This document shows positions 26,043 to 35,177 of a DNA stretch of 64,000 bases, in pieces (positions within the stretch are counted from its first letter, which is position 1; each line of letters starts with the position of its first letter). The DNA comes from Rhizobium sp. 007. Lineage in GTDB: Bacteria > Pseudomonadota > Alphaproteobacteria > Rhizobiales > Rhizobiaceae. The position numbers and the translations under genes were made by a program. The notes beneath the pieces were generated by a model. The model was given only the letters and a program-made list of their open reading frames with translations, was not told the DNA's origin and searched no databases. The stretch spans positions 1,054,001 to 1,118,000 of the forward strand of contig NZ_CP064187.1 in the NCBI RefSeq assembly GCF_015353075.1, read 5' to 3'.

Positions 26043-27326
26043 ATGGCGACGAGCGATCCGGGTTTCAACACGCTGGCAATCCATGCCGGTGCGCAGCCGG
26101 ATCCGGCGACGGGCGCGCGGATAACGCCGATCTATCAGACGACAGCCTTCGTCTTTAACGATTCCGATCACGCGGCCTCGCTCTTTGGCCTGCAGGCCTT
26201 CGGCAATATCTATACTCGCATCATGAACCCCACGCAGGCGGTGCTGGAGGAGCGCGTGGCAGCCCTTGAGGGCGGTACGGCAGCGCTTGCCGTGGCTTCG
26301 GGTCACGCGGCGCAGGTCATCGTCTTTCATACGATCATGCGTCCGGGCGAGAATTTCGTCGCGGCCAGGCAGCTCTACGGCGGCTCGGTCAATCAGTTCG
26401 GCAATGCCTTCGGGAATTTCGGCTGGCAGGTGCGCTGGGCCGATTCCCTCGATCCGGCAAGCTTTGAAAGCCAGATCGATGAGAAGACGCGGGCGATCTT
26501 CATCGAAAGCCTGGCCAATCCCGGCGGCACGTTCGTCGACATCGCGGCGATTGCCGAAGTGGCCCACAGGCACGGCCTGCCGCTTATCGTCGACAACACG
26601 ATGGCGACGCCTTACCTCATCCGGCCGATCGAGCATGGCGCCGACATCGTCGTGCATTCGCTGACGAAGTTCCTCGGCGGCCATGGCAATTCGATGGGCG
26701 GCATCATCATCGATGGCGGCACCTTCGACTGGTCAAAGTCCGGCAATTATCCAATGCTGTCCACCCCGCGCCCGGAATATAACGGCATGGTGCTGCATTC
26801 GACCTTCGGTAATTTCGCCTTCGCGATCGCCGCCCGCGTGCTCGGCCTTCGCGACCTCGGCCCGGCCATCTCGCCCTTCAACGCCTTCCTGATCCTCACC
26901 GGCATCGAAACGCTGCCGCTAAGAATGCAGCGCCACAGCGACAATGCCATAGCGGTCGCCAGATGGCTGAAAGCACACAGCAAGATCGCCTGGGTGAATT
27001 ATGCGGGTCTCGAAGACGATCCGAACCACACCCTGCAGCAGCGCTATTCGCCGAAGGGTGCAGGCTCGGTCTTCACCTTCGGCGTCAAGGGCGGCTACGA
27101 GGCGGGCAAGGCGCTGGTGGAGGGCCTGGAGCTCTTCTCCCACCTCGCCAATATCGGCGATACGCGCTCTCTGGTCATCCACCCGGCTTCGACCACCCAC
27201 CGCCAGCTGACCGACGAACAGAAGGCCGCCGCCGGCGCCGGTCCCGATGTCGTCCGCCTCTCGATCGGCATCGAGGACGTAAAGGACATCATCGCCGACC
27301 TTGAACAGTCACTTTCGAAGATCTGA
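26043..27326 (+). CDS. metY: O-acetylhomoserine sulfhydrylase
   Basis: 427 aa PLP enzyme of the Cys/Met metabolism family. Makes homocysteine from O-acetylhomoserine and sulfide. Start [20 protein letters not shown], the PLP-Lys in [17 protein letters not shown], and [18 protein letters not shown] are diagnostic; length fits MetY rather than the shorter MetZ. I looked for a SAM-II riboswitch upstream and did not see one. Confidence 0.92.
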   Translation: MATSDPGFNTLAIHAGAQPDPATGARITPIYQTTAFVFNDSDHAASLFGLQAFGNIYTRIMNPTQAVLEERVAALEGGTAALAVASGHAAQVIVFHTIMRPGENFVAARQLYGGSVNQFGNAFGNFGWQVRWADSLDPASFESQIDEKTRAIFIESLANPGGTFVDIAAIAEVAHRHGLPLIVDNTMATPYLIRPIEHGADIVVHSLTKFLGGHGNSMGGIIIDGGTFDWSKSGNYPMLSTPRPEYNGMVLHSTFGNFAFAIAARVLGLRDLGPAISPFNAFLILTGIETLPLRMQRHSDNAIAVARWLKAHSKIAWVNYAGLEDDPNHTLQQRYSPKGAGSVFTFGVKGGYEAGKALVEGLELFSHLANIGDTRSLVIHPASTTHRQLTDEQKAAAGAGPDVVRLSIGIEDVKDIIADLEQSLSKI

Positions 27327-27359
27327 TGTTGTTCATCACAAACGTCTGATTTTTCCGCA

Positions 27360-27510
27360 CGCCCAGAATGAATCATCGGGCAAGGACAAGGAGCCCAACT
27401 GGCTGCCTGCTCCCAAGGGGCCGTTCTCGGCGATCATGCGCCTCTACTGGCCGAAGGCGGAAGCATTGAATGGAACGTGGAAACAACCACCGATGACAAA
27501 GGTCCAGTAG
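27360..27510 (+). pseudogene. C-terminal fragment of a DUF1214-type protein
   Basis: The last about 47 codons of a frame read SSGKDKEPNWLPAPKGPFSA followed by RLYWPKAEALNGTWKQPPM, a near-consensus end of DUF1254/DUF1214 proteins. No body or start of that family lies upstream; the part before 27360 is the end of metY and a short spacer. A clear orphan fragment, evidence of a past insertion or deletion here. Confidence 0.75.
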
Positions 27511-27527
27511 GCCTTGGCATACCTCAC

Positions 27528-27557
27528 GACCACGGAGCGCGTAGAGCGCCCGTGGTC
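27528..27557. repeat. GC-rich inverted repeat
   Basis: GACCACGG, AGCGC, loop GTAGA, GCGC, CCGTGGTC: an outer 8-bp and inner 4-bp stem. No U-tract on either side, so not a standard intrinsic terminator. It lies between the DUF1214 fragment and the end of the DUF4239 gene. Confidence 0.55.
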
Positions 27558-27603
27558 GACTTGCCAACAGGACGCCGCCGAATAGGTCGTAACGAGACCA
27601 GCC

Positions 27604-28368
27604 CTATTGCTTTCCGATATGGGCGAGGGCGGACCTCAGCGGCGCATCCGAGACGTGGATGACCCCGAGATACGGATGCGCCATGTCGACGACTAGGAAG
27701 ACCGCCGCGGCCACCGACAGCGAACACACCAGCATCACGCAGATCACGGTGGGATTTGCCGGAGCCTGAAGCCCGAACGTCGCGAACAGCCATGCCAGCC
27801 AGAACACCAGGATCACGAGAAACGCGGTCGGCAGTCCTTCGCCGTTGGTCTCGACCATCATCCAGTGCGCTTCCGCAAGGTTGCCGCTGACCTCGAGGGC
27901 GCGTGCCTGAAGCATCCGGTGAGCTTCGTCGTTCGGAGCCAGGGACCGGAGTTCGACCTGTATCGGCTCGACGGTCTGGGATACGTCATAGGGATCGATG
28001 GGGGCCTCATTCGGGAGCGGATCGCCCCAGCCCTGCCGCAGCCTGTCCTCGATCAATTCACGAAGACGCGCCCGCGCTCCTGACGTCTCCGGTCCGTACT
28101 GCGCCATCAACCTGTCGAGCAGCACCACGCGTGCGACCGAGCTGCGCAGTTCGGCCTCCGTGTCGTCATAGACGTTCTTCGCAGACGCGATGAGCAGACC
28201 AAGGGCGAGTGCCGACAGCGTTCCGACGACGGCCGTCGCCAGCCGGATCACGTCTCGGGACTCGGAGTCGAGATGATGATCCGGTATGCGGGAACGCAGC
28301 AGCATGCCGAGCAGGGCCGCCCCGAACAGGCAAGCGAAGACGGCCATGCCGATGAAGATGGAACTCAA
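27604..28368 (-). CDS. DUF4239 (bestrophin-like) membrane protein
   Basis: 254 aa from the TTG at 28368, with GGAGG 7 bases upstream; longer frames have no ATG. Two TM segments at the N-terminus (MSSIFIGMAVFACLFGAALL, VIRLATAVVGTLSALALGLL), a cytoplasmic helical loop with SVARVVLLDRLMAQYGPET, and two TM segments at the end (AFLVILVFWLAWLFATFG, VICVMLVCSLSVAAAVFLV). Matches DUF4239. Follows the Cys-rich secreted protein gene after 38 bases and shares its strand and start style. Confidence 0.78.
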   Translation of the reverse strand: MSSIFIGMAVFACLFGAALLGMLLRSRIPDHHLDSESRDVIRLATAVVGTLSALALGLLIASAKNVYDDTEAELRSSVARVVLLDRLMAQYGPETSGARARLRELIEDRLRQGWGDPLPNEAPIDPYDVSQTVEPIQVELRSLAPNDEAHRMLQARALEVSGNLAEAHWMMVETNGEGLPTAFLVILVFWLAWLFATFGLQAPANPTVICVMLVCSLSVAAAVFLVVDMAHPYLGVIHVSDAPLRSALAHIGKQ

Positions 28369-28406
28369 GTTGTGGCCTCCTTGGCAATGTCCGGGCAGGT
28401 CGCCCC

Positions 28407-28793
28407 TTACTTCGGGCAGACATCCCAGAACCCCGTCGTCTTGGCGCTGTTGGTATAGTACCAGCAGTAGCCCGGCTGTGGAGGTGTTCCGGCGTCGGAC
28501 GCTGCGCCCGCGCCCGCGATAAAGCCGATGGCGGCACCTGCGGCGATCGCACAGCCAGGCCGCCAGTAGCGGTTGGGACTGACGACTACCACCCCGCGTG
28601 GCCGGGGGCGACGGGTGGCCGCCCCTGCGGCGCAGCCTCTCGGGCCGTAGGCCGCGGCCGCGCAACCATGGCGGCCACACGCTGCGGCTGCCCGACGGGC
28701 CTCCGCAGGCGACGCCAGGAAGATCGGAGCAGCCGCAAGCACGAGAAGAACAAGGAGCGTTGCGACATTGGTGACGAGCGAAATGGTTTTCAC
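28407..28793 (-). CDS. Secreted Ala/Gly-rich, Cys-containing protein
   Basis: 128 aa from the GTG at 28793 (GGAGG 7 bases upstream). Signal peptide MKTISLVTNVATLLVLLVLA then AAPIFLASPAEARRAAAACG. The mature region is low-complexity (AACGRHGCAAAAYGPRGCAA) with repeated CxxxxC-type spacing and ends CWYYTNSAKTTGFWDVCPK, a tail shared by many rhizobial small secreted proteins. Composition is unlike the core genes. Function unknown. Confidence 0.7.
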   Translation of the reverse strand: MKTISLVTNVATLLVLLVLAAAPIFLASPAEARRAAAACGRHGCAAAAYGPRGCAAGAATRRPRPRGVVVVSPNRYWRPGCAIAAGAAIGFIAGAGAASDAGTPPQPGYCWYYTNSAKTTGFWDVCPK

Positions 28794-28799
28794 GTGAAT

Positions 28800-29010
28800 G
28801 CCTCCAGGTTTTTTCAATGAAGTCAGGCTTGCGGCCTCCGGGGTGCTTCTTTGTATTGGTGTGGGAACTCCGACCCGGATTGCTTTGGAGAAGCCTTCGG
28901 ACAGGCCGTTCTTGCGTGCGCGTTCGTCGATGTGGGCCAGCGCCCTGAGCTCCGAGAGCGGAATCGTCGTATCGACAGCGCCGCGGTCGTAGGCATAGTC
29001 GGGAAGGTAG
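28800..29010 (-). pseudogene. Orphan protein-coding-like stretch without a start
   Basis: On the minus strand, in frame with the secreted protein gene but upstream of it, the sequence reads GLSDLVNGYLPDYAYDRGAV, then PLSELRALAHIDERARKNGL and SKAIRVGVPTPIQ. This looks like a real protein segment (continuous, codon-like), but it has no start codon, and a stop closes it upstream. I cannot name the family. Probably the C-terminal remnant of a broken gene. Confidence 0.4.
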
Positions 29011-29040
29011 CCGTTGACCAGATCGCTCAGGCCACTTCGG

Positions 29041-29364
29041 CTAAGCCAAAATTTTGACCCGCTCAGCTCTCGGAGCCTTCAGCGCGTTCGCCACTTCCAC
29101 TGGATTGAAACGTTTGTCACCCGTCGCGACGCAACGGGCGGTAGTGGGGTCTTCGAGGTTGATGCAGCTACCCGTACCGTGGACCCGCTCGAATTCTCCA
29201 TCGCCAGCAGTTTTGCGCATATCGCCTTGAACCGAGGCTCTAGCGAGTGATTTCTCGAACTTCCAGCTGTCACGATCAACGATCTCTCGAATCTTGGCTG
29301 TTCGGCCAATCTCCAAGAAGGCATCAATGATAAACAGTGACACCTCTGGATCGGACGGTTTCAT
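29041..29364 (-). CDS. Hypothetical protein
   Basis: 107 aa from the ATG at 29364 (GAGAAGGTGCCCC upstream). Contains VSLFIIDAFLEIGRTAKIRE, DRDSWKFEKSLARASVQGDM and a Lys/Arg-rich end (VEVANALKAPRAERVKILA). No known domain. Lies in the low-coherence accessory patch; it may be a fragment. Confidence 0.45.
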   Translation of the reverse strand: MKPSDPEVSLFIIDAFLEIGRTAKIREIVDRDSWKFEKSLARASVQGDMRKTAGDGEFERVHGTGSCINLEDPTTARCVATGDKRFNPVEVANALKAPRAERVKILA

Positions 29365-29769
29365 GGGGCACCTTCTCGGTTGCATTGCTTCGTCTATTCT
29401 GGTCGCGGGAACAGCCGGCGCAAGCGTAACAGCACAGGCTGGTTTGTTTCAGGGACGAAGACTGGGTAGGTCCGAGCTGGATGATCCGCAAAATGTGACA
29501 CCTCCTACTGGTGGTGCGGGGCGGCGGTCTTCGCGTCGGCACGAGAGCAGCGCCACGCAAGTCAAATCATGAATTGTGCGCACAGACCGGCCGTTAGGGC
29601 ACAACCGCACAGGTTGTGTAGTCAAACATATGTATCTGATGTGACCGACCGACTTGGCTACAGGTATGCGATGAACCTATAGTGGGTATTTGATGTTGCA
29701 CGTCGGAAAACCCTGCAACTTCAAAGAGCGCATTGTTAAACGTATCTGATGAACCACATCTGAGGTCCC
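29365..29769. other. Gap upstream of the cupin gene
   Basis: 405 bases with no convincing gene. Contains short, overlapping words (GTATCTGATG twice, GATGAACC twice), suggesting decayed or duplicated sequence, but no defined repeat boundaries. Confidence 0.35.
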
Positions 29770-30114
29770 ATGGCAAGCCACATCACCTTCGGCATAGACG
29801 GAACTGAACCCGAGTTCGGCGCACCGGATGCGGACCGCATCGTTTCCGGCAATCCGCAGTTCCGCACCTGGAACCTGGAGGAGGCCGAAGGCGGCCTCTA
29901 TTCGGGCATCTGGGAGGCGACGCCCGGCAAATGGCGGATTTCCTATGACGAGTGGGAATATTTCAACGTGCTCTCCGGCCACTCGATCGTCACCGAGGAC
30001 GGCGGCGAGCCGGTGCATCTGAAGGCAGGCGACCGGATGATTCTAAAGTCCGGTTTCAAGGGAACCTGGGAAGTCGTTGAAACGACTCGCAAGGATTATG
30101 TGATCCGGGTTTAG
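29770..30114 (+). CDS. Cupin-domain protein
   Basis: 114 aa of the COG3450-type cupin group. It contains GGLYSGIWEATPGKWRISYD, EWEYFNVLSGHSIVTEDGG and HLKAGDRMILKSGFKGTWEV, with W-rich cupin strands but few metal-binding His. Function unknown. The ATG at 29770 is preceded by GAGGTCCC. Its stop overlaps the stop of the marR gene by four bases (convergent). Confidence 0.8.
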   Translation: MASHITFGIDGTEPEFGAPDADRIVSGNPQFRTWNLEEAEGGLYSGIWEATPGKWRISYDEWEYFNVLSGHSIVTEDGGEPVHLKAGDRMILKSGFKGTWEVVETTRKDYVIRV

Positions 30115-30602
30115 GGCGCAGAGCCTCTGTCCTTTTCAGGGCCGGCGAGGAATTTCTTCGCAAAGTCCGGCGAAGCGATGCGGTTCATCGCATTGCGCAG
30201 CGCTGCCGATTCCTCTTCGCCGAAGGCGTTGTCGAAACGCGAATGCGCCTCGCGCCAAAGCAGATGCGCCTCTTCCCATTTTTTGACGCCGATCTCCGTC
30301 AATCTTGCCCGCTTCACGCGGCGGTCCTTCTCGTCAGGCACGAGTTCCACAAGCCCGTCGCGGATGAGGGGCTTGAGTGTGTGTCCGAGTGCGGAAAGAT
30401 CCATCACCAATCCATCGGCCAGAGATTTCAGGGAAGGGTTGCCGTTGAAGTGAATCTGGCTGAGCAGGCCGTATTGCGTCGCCTTGAGCCCGCTTGGTGC
30501 CAGCACATCGTCATAGAGCTGGCCGAGTTGCCGGGTGGCGCGGCGTAATGCGCTGTTGCTGCAATAGGCCCAGCTTTCAAATCCTTCTGTCTTCTCGTCC
30601 AT
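30111..30602 (-). CDS. MarR-family transcriptional regulator
   Basis: 163 aa winged-helix regulator: RATRQLGQLYDDVLAPSGL, QYGLLSQI, LADGLVMDLSALGHTLKPL as recognition helix region, and DEKDRRVKRARLTEIG wing. Divergent from the SDR gene with 151 bases between, so the SDR is the likely target. Ligand unknown. Confidence 0.88.
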   Translation of the reverse strand: MDEKTEGFESWAYCSNSALRRATRQLGQLYDDVLAPSGLKATQYGLLSQIHFNGNPSLKSLADGLVMDLSALGHTLKPLIRDGLVELVPDEKDRRVKRARLTEIGVKKWEEAHLLWREAHSRFDNAFGEEESAALRNAMNRIASPDFAKKFLAGPEKDRGSAP

Positions 30603-30753
30603 AATCGCTCTCCTGAGGCGATGTCTGCGGATTGTTGATGATCAGTCAATCGCCACTCGGGAATTTTTCCATCGATCGCTCTTGCGGAAAATCAGGTTCC
30701 GATCAATATGGTGGCATATACCACTAAATTCAGATCTCGGAAAGGATTGACCA
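30603..30753. promoter_or_regulatory. MarR/SDR divergent promoter region
   Basis: Shared 151-base region between the marR-type and SDR genes. An AT-rich stretch GGTGGCATATACCACTA contains the inverted repeat GTGG/CCAC around ATATA (positions near 30711-30724), a plausible MarR operator by type and position. Not proven. Confidence 0.45.
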
Positions 30754-31557
30754 ATGTCTCGCTCGTCTCTTGGAACTGCACTCGTGACCGGCGCCTCCTC
30801 GGGGATCGGCGCGACCTATGCCGATCGCCTGGCAAAACGCGGCTATGATCTCCTGCTTGTCGCCCGCGATGCCAGTCGCCTGCATGCGCTTGCCGAAAAG
30901 CTGGCGGCAGAGCAGGGCATCAAGGCAGAGGTGCTGCCGGCCGATCTCACGGAGCGTGAAGATGTCCGCAAGGTCGAACAACGGCTGCGTAATGATGAAG
31001 ACATCACTCTTCTCGTCAACAATGCCGGAATCGGTCCGAAAGGCACGCTGCTGGAGGATGATATCGACTATCTCGAAACGATGATCGAATTGAATGTCGT
31101 AGCCGTGAACCGGCTCGGCATCGCCGCGGCGCAGACATTCGCCAGACGCGGCGAGGGCGCCATCATCAACATCGCGTCGGTCGTAGCGCTGATCGCCGAG
31201 CGTTTCAACGGCACCTACAGCGCCACCAAGGCCTTCGTGCTCAATCTGACGCAGGCGATCAACGCCGAAGCGGGGCCAAAGGGCGTGAAGGTCCAGGCCG
31301 TGCTTCCCGGATTGACCCGGACCGAAATTTTCGACCGTGTCGGCAGCTCCTTCGATCGCTTCCCGCCGACGATGATCATGGACGTGACGGACATGGTGGA
31401 TGCGGCACTGGCAGGCTTCGATCAGGGCGAACTCATCACCATTCCCTCTCTTCCGGACAATGCCGACTGGAACGCGTTCACCGCTGCCCGTTCGGCGCTT
31501 GGCCCCAACCTCTCGCACGACCACCCGGCCGCCCGCTATGGTGTCCCGAGGGCCTGA
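30754..31557 (+). CDS. Short-chain dehydrogenase/reductase
   Basis: 267 aa classical SDR. NAD(P) binding TGASSGIGATYADRLAKRG, NNAGIG, and the catalytic Ser/Tyr/Lys in IASVVALIAERFNGTYSATK. Substrate not predictable. Likely under MarR control from the divergent promoter. Confidence 0.9.
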   Translation: MSRSSLGTALVTGASSGIGATYADRLAKRGYDLLLVARDASRLHALAEKLAAEQGIKAEVLPADLTEREDVRKVEQRLRNDEDITLLVNNAGIGPKGTLLEDDIDYLETMIELNVVAVNRLGIAAAQTFARRGEGAIINIASVVALIAERFNGTYSATKAFVLNLTQAINAEAGPKGVKVQAVLPGLTRTEIFDRVGSSFDRFPPTMIMDVTDMVDAALAGFDQGELITIPSLPDNADWNAFTAARSALGPNLSHDHPAARYGVPRA

Positions 31558-31567
31558 GGCGGCGCGC

Positions 31568-31608
31568 CTTGGGACTGCGGCGAACCAACGCAGTCCCAAG
31601 TGCCCTTT
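31568..31608 (+). terminator. Rho-independent terminator of the SDR gene
   Basis: CTTGGGACTGCG / CGCAGTCCCAAG, 12-bp perfect stem, 9-base loop, then TGCCCTTTTTT. Confidence 0.88.
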
Positions 31609-31827
31609 TTTGAGCAAGCGTTCCGTTTTGATCGAGGCGCTAATTCCGAAGTATTACTACAGCTGACCGCGAGCAAATCACGTTCGCTCATTATATTATA
31701 TTTAGCTAATTTAACTTGAGATCGCTTTCCACTATTGAAACCGCCATCCGGCCCGATCGCCGCGCCGGCAATTTCGTCCGTACGCCTCTTTTCACGCAAT
31801 CAATCAACTCTTCTTGGGGAGGGTGAC

Positions 31828-32595
31828 ATGCAGGTGTGGAGGGAAACATCCAGAGGGCACCGCCATATCGCTGAATTGCTTGCCGGCCTTTCGATGGCTG
31901 CGACAATATTCAATGTCGCCGTGGCCGGCGAGCCTGTGGATATGCAGCTGGTGATCGCGGCTAACGTATCGACATCAATGGATGCGGAGGAAAAGGCGCT
32001 GCAGCAGCGGGGCTTCGTCGAAGCGTTCCGGCGCCCGGAAATCATCGAAGCGATCGCAGCAGGCAGGCACGGCCGGATCGCCGTCACTTATGTCGAATGG
32101 GGCGGCGACGGACAGCGAAGGCTAGTCATGCCATGGACCATCATCACGAATGAGATCGATTCCTGGATGTTTTCGCTGAAGCTTGAGGTGAGTTTACCGG
32201 CAAAGATACGCCGAGGCACGTCCATAATCGGCATACTTTCCTATGCCGATTATCTGATCCGCTCCAGCGGCTATGAGGCGACGCGCTCGCTCATCAATAT
32301 CTCCGGCGATGGCGTCAACAACAAGGGGCGCGATGTCATGCCCGTCCGCGCCGGCGTCCTTGCCCGCGGCATCACCATCAATGCCTTACCTGTTGTGTAT
32401 GGCGGATTGCTGGGCGATGAAGGAGAGGTCATATCGCCCGAATACTTGCTTGCCTATTTCCGGAGCGAGGTGATCGGCGGACCGGACGCCTTTGCTGAGC
32501 CAGTCGCAGCTCCCGAAGAATATTCCCCGGCAATCTATCGCAAGCTTTTGCGCGAAATCTCCAACATGAGCGAAAATCGCAGCGATCGGCGATAA
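31828..32595 (+). CDS. DUF1194 secreted von Willebrand-like protein
   Basis: 255 aa. Signal-like N-terminus (HIAELLAGLSMAATIFNVAV AG). Then the DUF1194 fold: VDMQLVIAANVSTSMDAEEK, AVTYVEWGG, DGVNNKGRDVMPVRAGVLA. The MIDAS loop is NVSTS rather than DxSxS, so the first metal-coordinating Asp is replaced by Asn. A GGGGAGGG ribosome site precedes the ATG. Function unknown; alphaproteobacteria often encode several. Confidence 0.8.
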   Translation: MQVWRETSRGHRHIAELLAGLSMAATIFNVAVAGEPVDMQLVIAANVSTSMDAEEKALQQRGFVEAFRRPEIIEAIAAGRHGRIAVTYVEWGGDGQRRLVMPWTIITNEIDSWMFSLKLEVSLPAKIRRGTSIIGILSYADYLIRSSGYEATRSLINISGDGVNNKGRDVMPVRAGVLARGITINALPVVYGGLLGDEGEVISPEYLLAYFRSEVIGGPDAFAEPVAAPEEYSPAIYRKLLREISNMSENRSDRR

Positions 32596-32628
32596 GGCCC
32601 GGCATCGCTGAGCTTTGGCGGACAATCG

Positions 32629-33873
32629 TCACCAGGCGAGATTCAGCGCATCCAGCCCGTGGAAGTGGTAGACGTCCTTCACAGACGGCGTCTTCGCCAA
32701 CTTGAGGCCCGGCAGCCGTTCGAAGAGGATCGGCAGGACGACGTTGAGTTCGAGCCTGGCGAGCGGCGCGCCGATGCAGAAGTGAATGCCGGCCCCGAAG
32801 GAGAGGTTCGGCGCTTCGTTGCGGTCGGGCCTGAAGCTGAGCGGATCGGTGAATTTCGCCGGATCGAGATTGGCGGCGGCAAGGATCAGGCTCACCTTGT
32901 CGCCGCGATTGAAAGAGATGCCATCGATCTCGACGGGCTCCAAGGCCCAGCGCTGGAAGATATGCACCGGCGCGCAGATACGCAGCGTTTCCTCGACCGT
33001 GCGCTCCGTCGCCGCTTCGTCTTTGAACAATTCGGCGGGATCACAGCCGCTTTCCAGGATGACGCGGACCGAGTTGCCGATCTGGTGCACGGTCGCCTCG
33101 TGGCCGGCATTGAGGAGCACGATCGTTGTCGAGACCAGCTCGGCATCGGTCAGGTACTGGCCCTTGTGCTCCGTGTGGATCATGTGCGTCAGCAGATCGT
33201 CGCGCGGGTTGGCGCGGCGCTCGGCAATCACCGCCTTCACATAATTGGAAAATTCGCTTGCGGCTCGCTCGGCGCCGTCCTCGTCTTCGCGCGTGCGGCC
33301 GAAAAGATACATGCGGATATAGGCATGTGACCAGGCAAGAAGCTGCGGTCCCATTTCTTCCCGAATGCCAATCATGCGGGCGATCATCGTCACCGGGATG
33401 ATATCGGCGAAGGCGGAAAGCAGTTCGACCTCGCCCTTGTCCTTGAAACCGTCGATGAGCTTGTTCGCGAGCTCCGCAAGCTCCGGCTTCATCTTCTCGA
33501 CATGGCGTGAGACGAAGGCGCGGTTGACGAGGGTGCGCAGGCGCGTGTGCTCCGGCGGCTCGAGTTCGAGCAGCGAGTAGCGCTCGGCCAGATCGAAATT
33601 TGCCAGATGCTGCTCCGGCTCGGCAAGGCCCAGCTCTTCGCGCGTGGCGATATGCAGGATCTGGCGGCCGAAGCGCCGGTCGCGCAGCAATCCGTTCACA
33701 TGGTCGTAGCCGGTGAAGAACCACTGCTTTTGCTGTTCCCAGTAAAAGGTCGGACAATGGCAGTGCAGCGCCTCATAGACGTCGTTCGGATTGCCGTAGA
33801 AAGCCGGATCGCTGCTGTCGAGGGAAACGCGGCGGGTGGCGGGATCGATCGAGAAAAAGGGCGCTATCATCAT
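32629..33873 (-). CDS. Cytochrome P450
   Basis: 414 aa soluble bacterial P450. I-helix LNAGHEATVHQIG (AGxE-T), K-helix ExxR in EETLRICAP, and heme-binding LSFGAGIHFCIGAPLARLE with Cys near residue 366. No signal or membrane anchor. Substrate and redox partner unknown; no ferredoxin gene is adjacent. Confidence 0.92.
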   Translation of the reverse strand: MMIAPFFSIDPATRRVSLDSSDPAFYGNPNDVYEALHCHCPTFYWEQQKQWFFTGYDHVNGLLRDRRFGRQILHIATREELGLAEPEQHLANFDLAERYSLLELEPPEHTRLRTLVNRAFVSRHVEKMKPELAELANKLIDGFKDKGEVELLSAFADIIPVTMIARMIGIREEMGPQLLAWSHAYIRMYLFGRTREDEDGAERAASEFSNYVKAVIAERRANPRDDLLTHMIHTEHKGQYLTDAELVSTTIVLLNAGHEATVHQIGNSVRVILESGCDPAELFKDEAATERTVEETLRICAPVHIFQRWALEPVEIDGISFNRGDKVSLILAAANLDPAKFTDPLSFRPDRNEAPNLSFGAGIHFCIGAPLARLELNVVLPILFERLPGLKLAKTPSVKDVYHFHGLDALNLAW

Positions 33874-33923
33874 GTTCGCAGGCTTAGCGGATTTGACATG
33901 CCCCGAAAAGATGGATCGGAAGG

Positions 33924-35177
33924 TCAGCCGGCGCGCGACAGCGAGCCCATCCGCCGGAGCGCGTCGACCTGATCGTCAACCGTCGGGACCAGCTCGCCGG
34001 CATTCTTGTCCATTTCCGCAGGTGCGGGGGCGGCGGCTTCTTCCGCTCCGAAAATGACGCTGCAGTTCCGGCCAGCGGCCTTTGCCGCATAGAGTGCGCG
34101 GTCGGCTGCGGAAATCAGCTTGTCCATATTGGTTTCGGCCGCAGAACTGAGCGCAATGCCGATGCTGACGGTGGCCGGCACGATCGCCTCGCCGGTTGCG
34201 ACCGGCACGCGGCAGAATTCGGCGCGGATCGATTCGGCAAGCGCCTCTGCCTCCATCTGGTCGGCAACGATCGCGAAGGCCGCGAATTCCTCGCCTCCCA
34301 TGCGGCCGAAGACGTTATCCGGCACGAACTGGCGCGCCGTCCTCGCAAAAGCCGAAAGAACGGCGTCGCCCGCCTGATGGCCGAAACGGTCGTTGACGCG
34401 TTTGAAACGATCGAGATCGAAAAGCAGGACTGCGATCTGGCGCTTGTCGTCGAAGGCCTTCTCATGCATTGCATCGAACCGGGCGAAAAGGCCGCGGCGG
34501 TTCCAGACGCCGGTCAATGAATCGGTGAGGCTCAAGGCGCGCAAGTGCTTTTCCGAACGTTCCATGATCATGCGGCAGGTGAATGCGAAGGCGATCGTCA
34601 GCAGAAAGGCGCTCGCCATGGCAGCTGCGCCGCTGTAGTTGGTCGCTTCCGCGTCGCTCGGCAAGGTCACGGCCATCGTCAGAGCCACGGCAAAGCAAAG
34701 CCATGCCTGGACGATGAAGACGGCGGCAAGTTTGCCGCGCGTCGGTTCGCGGCGCATGCCGGCGCTGCAGACGGCCATGGCAAGGCCGGTGGCGCCGGTC
34801 GCCGAAGCAAGATTGTAAAGGATGACGCGGTTGCCGGAGTCGTCGTTGACCCAGGGCAGGTAAACGCCGGCAAGCCATATCGCCGGCGGCAGCAGCGCCC
34901 ACCATTCGATCTTCCGGCGATCGAGCGCCATGAAGCCTGCAACCCAGGCGCTCTGGCCGAGGAGTGCGGTCGCGTTGCCGGCCTCGATCGATAGGATATC
35001 GGGGATTTGGCTGCGCAGCGCGATCATGGCAAAACCGGTGCCGCTCAACAGGAAGCCGAGACTCCAATAAAGATAGGCCCTGTTGCGGACGTTATGGCGC
35101 CAGGCCATGAACAGCAGCAACGCGAGCGTCATGGCTTCCGCGCACCAGATGGCTAATCCTGTAGTAATATTGAACAC
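33924..35177 (-). CDS. Diguanylate cyclase, membrane-bound
   Basis: 417 aa. N-terminal region with about six hydrophobic segments to residue 205, then a GGDEF domain with GRMGGEEFAAFA (GGEEF at 294-298) and the LTDSLTGVWNRRG start. The A-site is intact, so c-di-GMP synthesis is expected. The RxxD inhibitory I-site five residues before GGEEF is absent (VPDN there). The C-terminal tail is Ala/Pro-rich. c-di-GMP typically controls adhesin polysaccharides of the type encoded at 6.9-15 kb, but a link is only inference. Confidence 0.88.
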   Translation of the reverse strand: MFNITTGLAIWCAEAMTLALLLFMAWRHNVRNRAYLYWSLGFLLSGTGFAMIALRSQIPDILSIEAGNATALLGQSAWVAGFMALDRRKIEWWALLPPAIWLAGVYLPWVNDDSGNRVILYNLASATGATGLAMAVCSAGMRREPTRGKLAAVFIVQAWLCFAVALTMAVTLPSDAEATNYSGAAAMASAFLLTIAFAFTCRMIMERSEKHLRALSLTDSLTGVWNRRGLFARFDAMHEKAFDDKRQIAVLLFDLDRFKRVNDRFGHQAGDAVLSAFARTARQFVPDNVFGRMGGEEFAAFAIVADQMEAEALAESIRAEFCRVPVATGEAIVPATVSIGIALSSAAETNMDKLISAADRALYAAKAAGRNCSVIFGAEEAAAPAPAEMDKNAGELVPTVDDQVDALRRMGSLSRAG

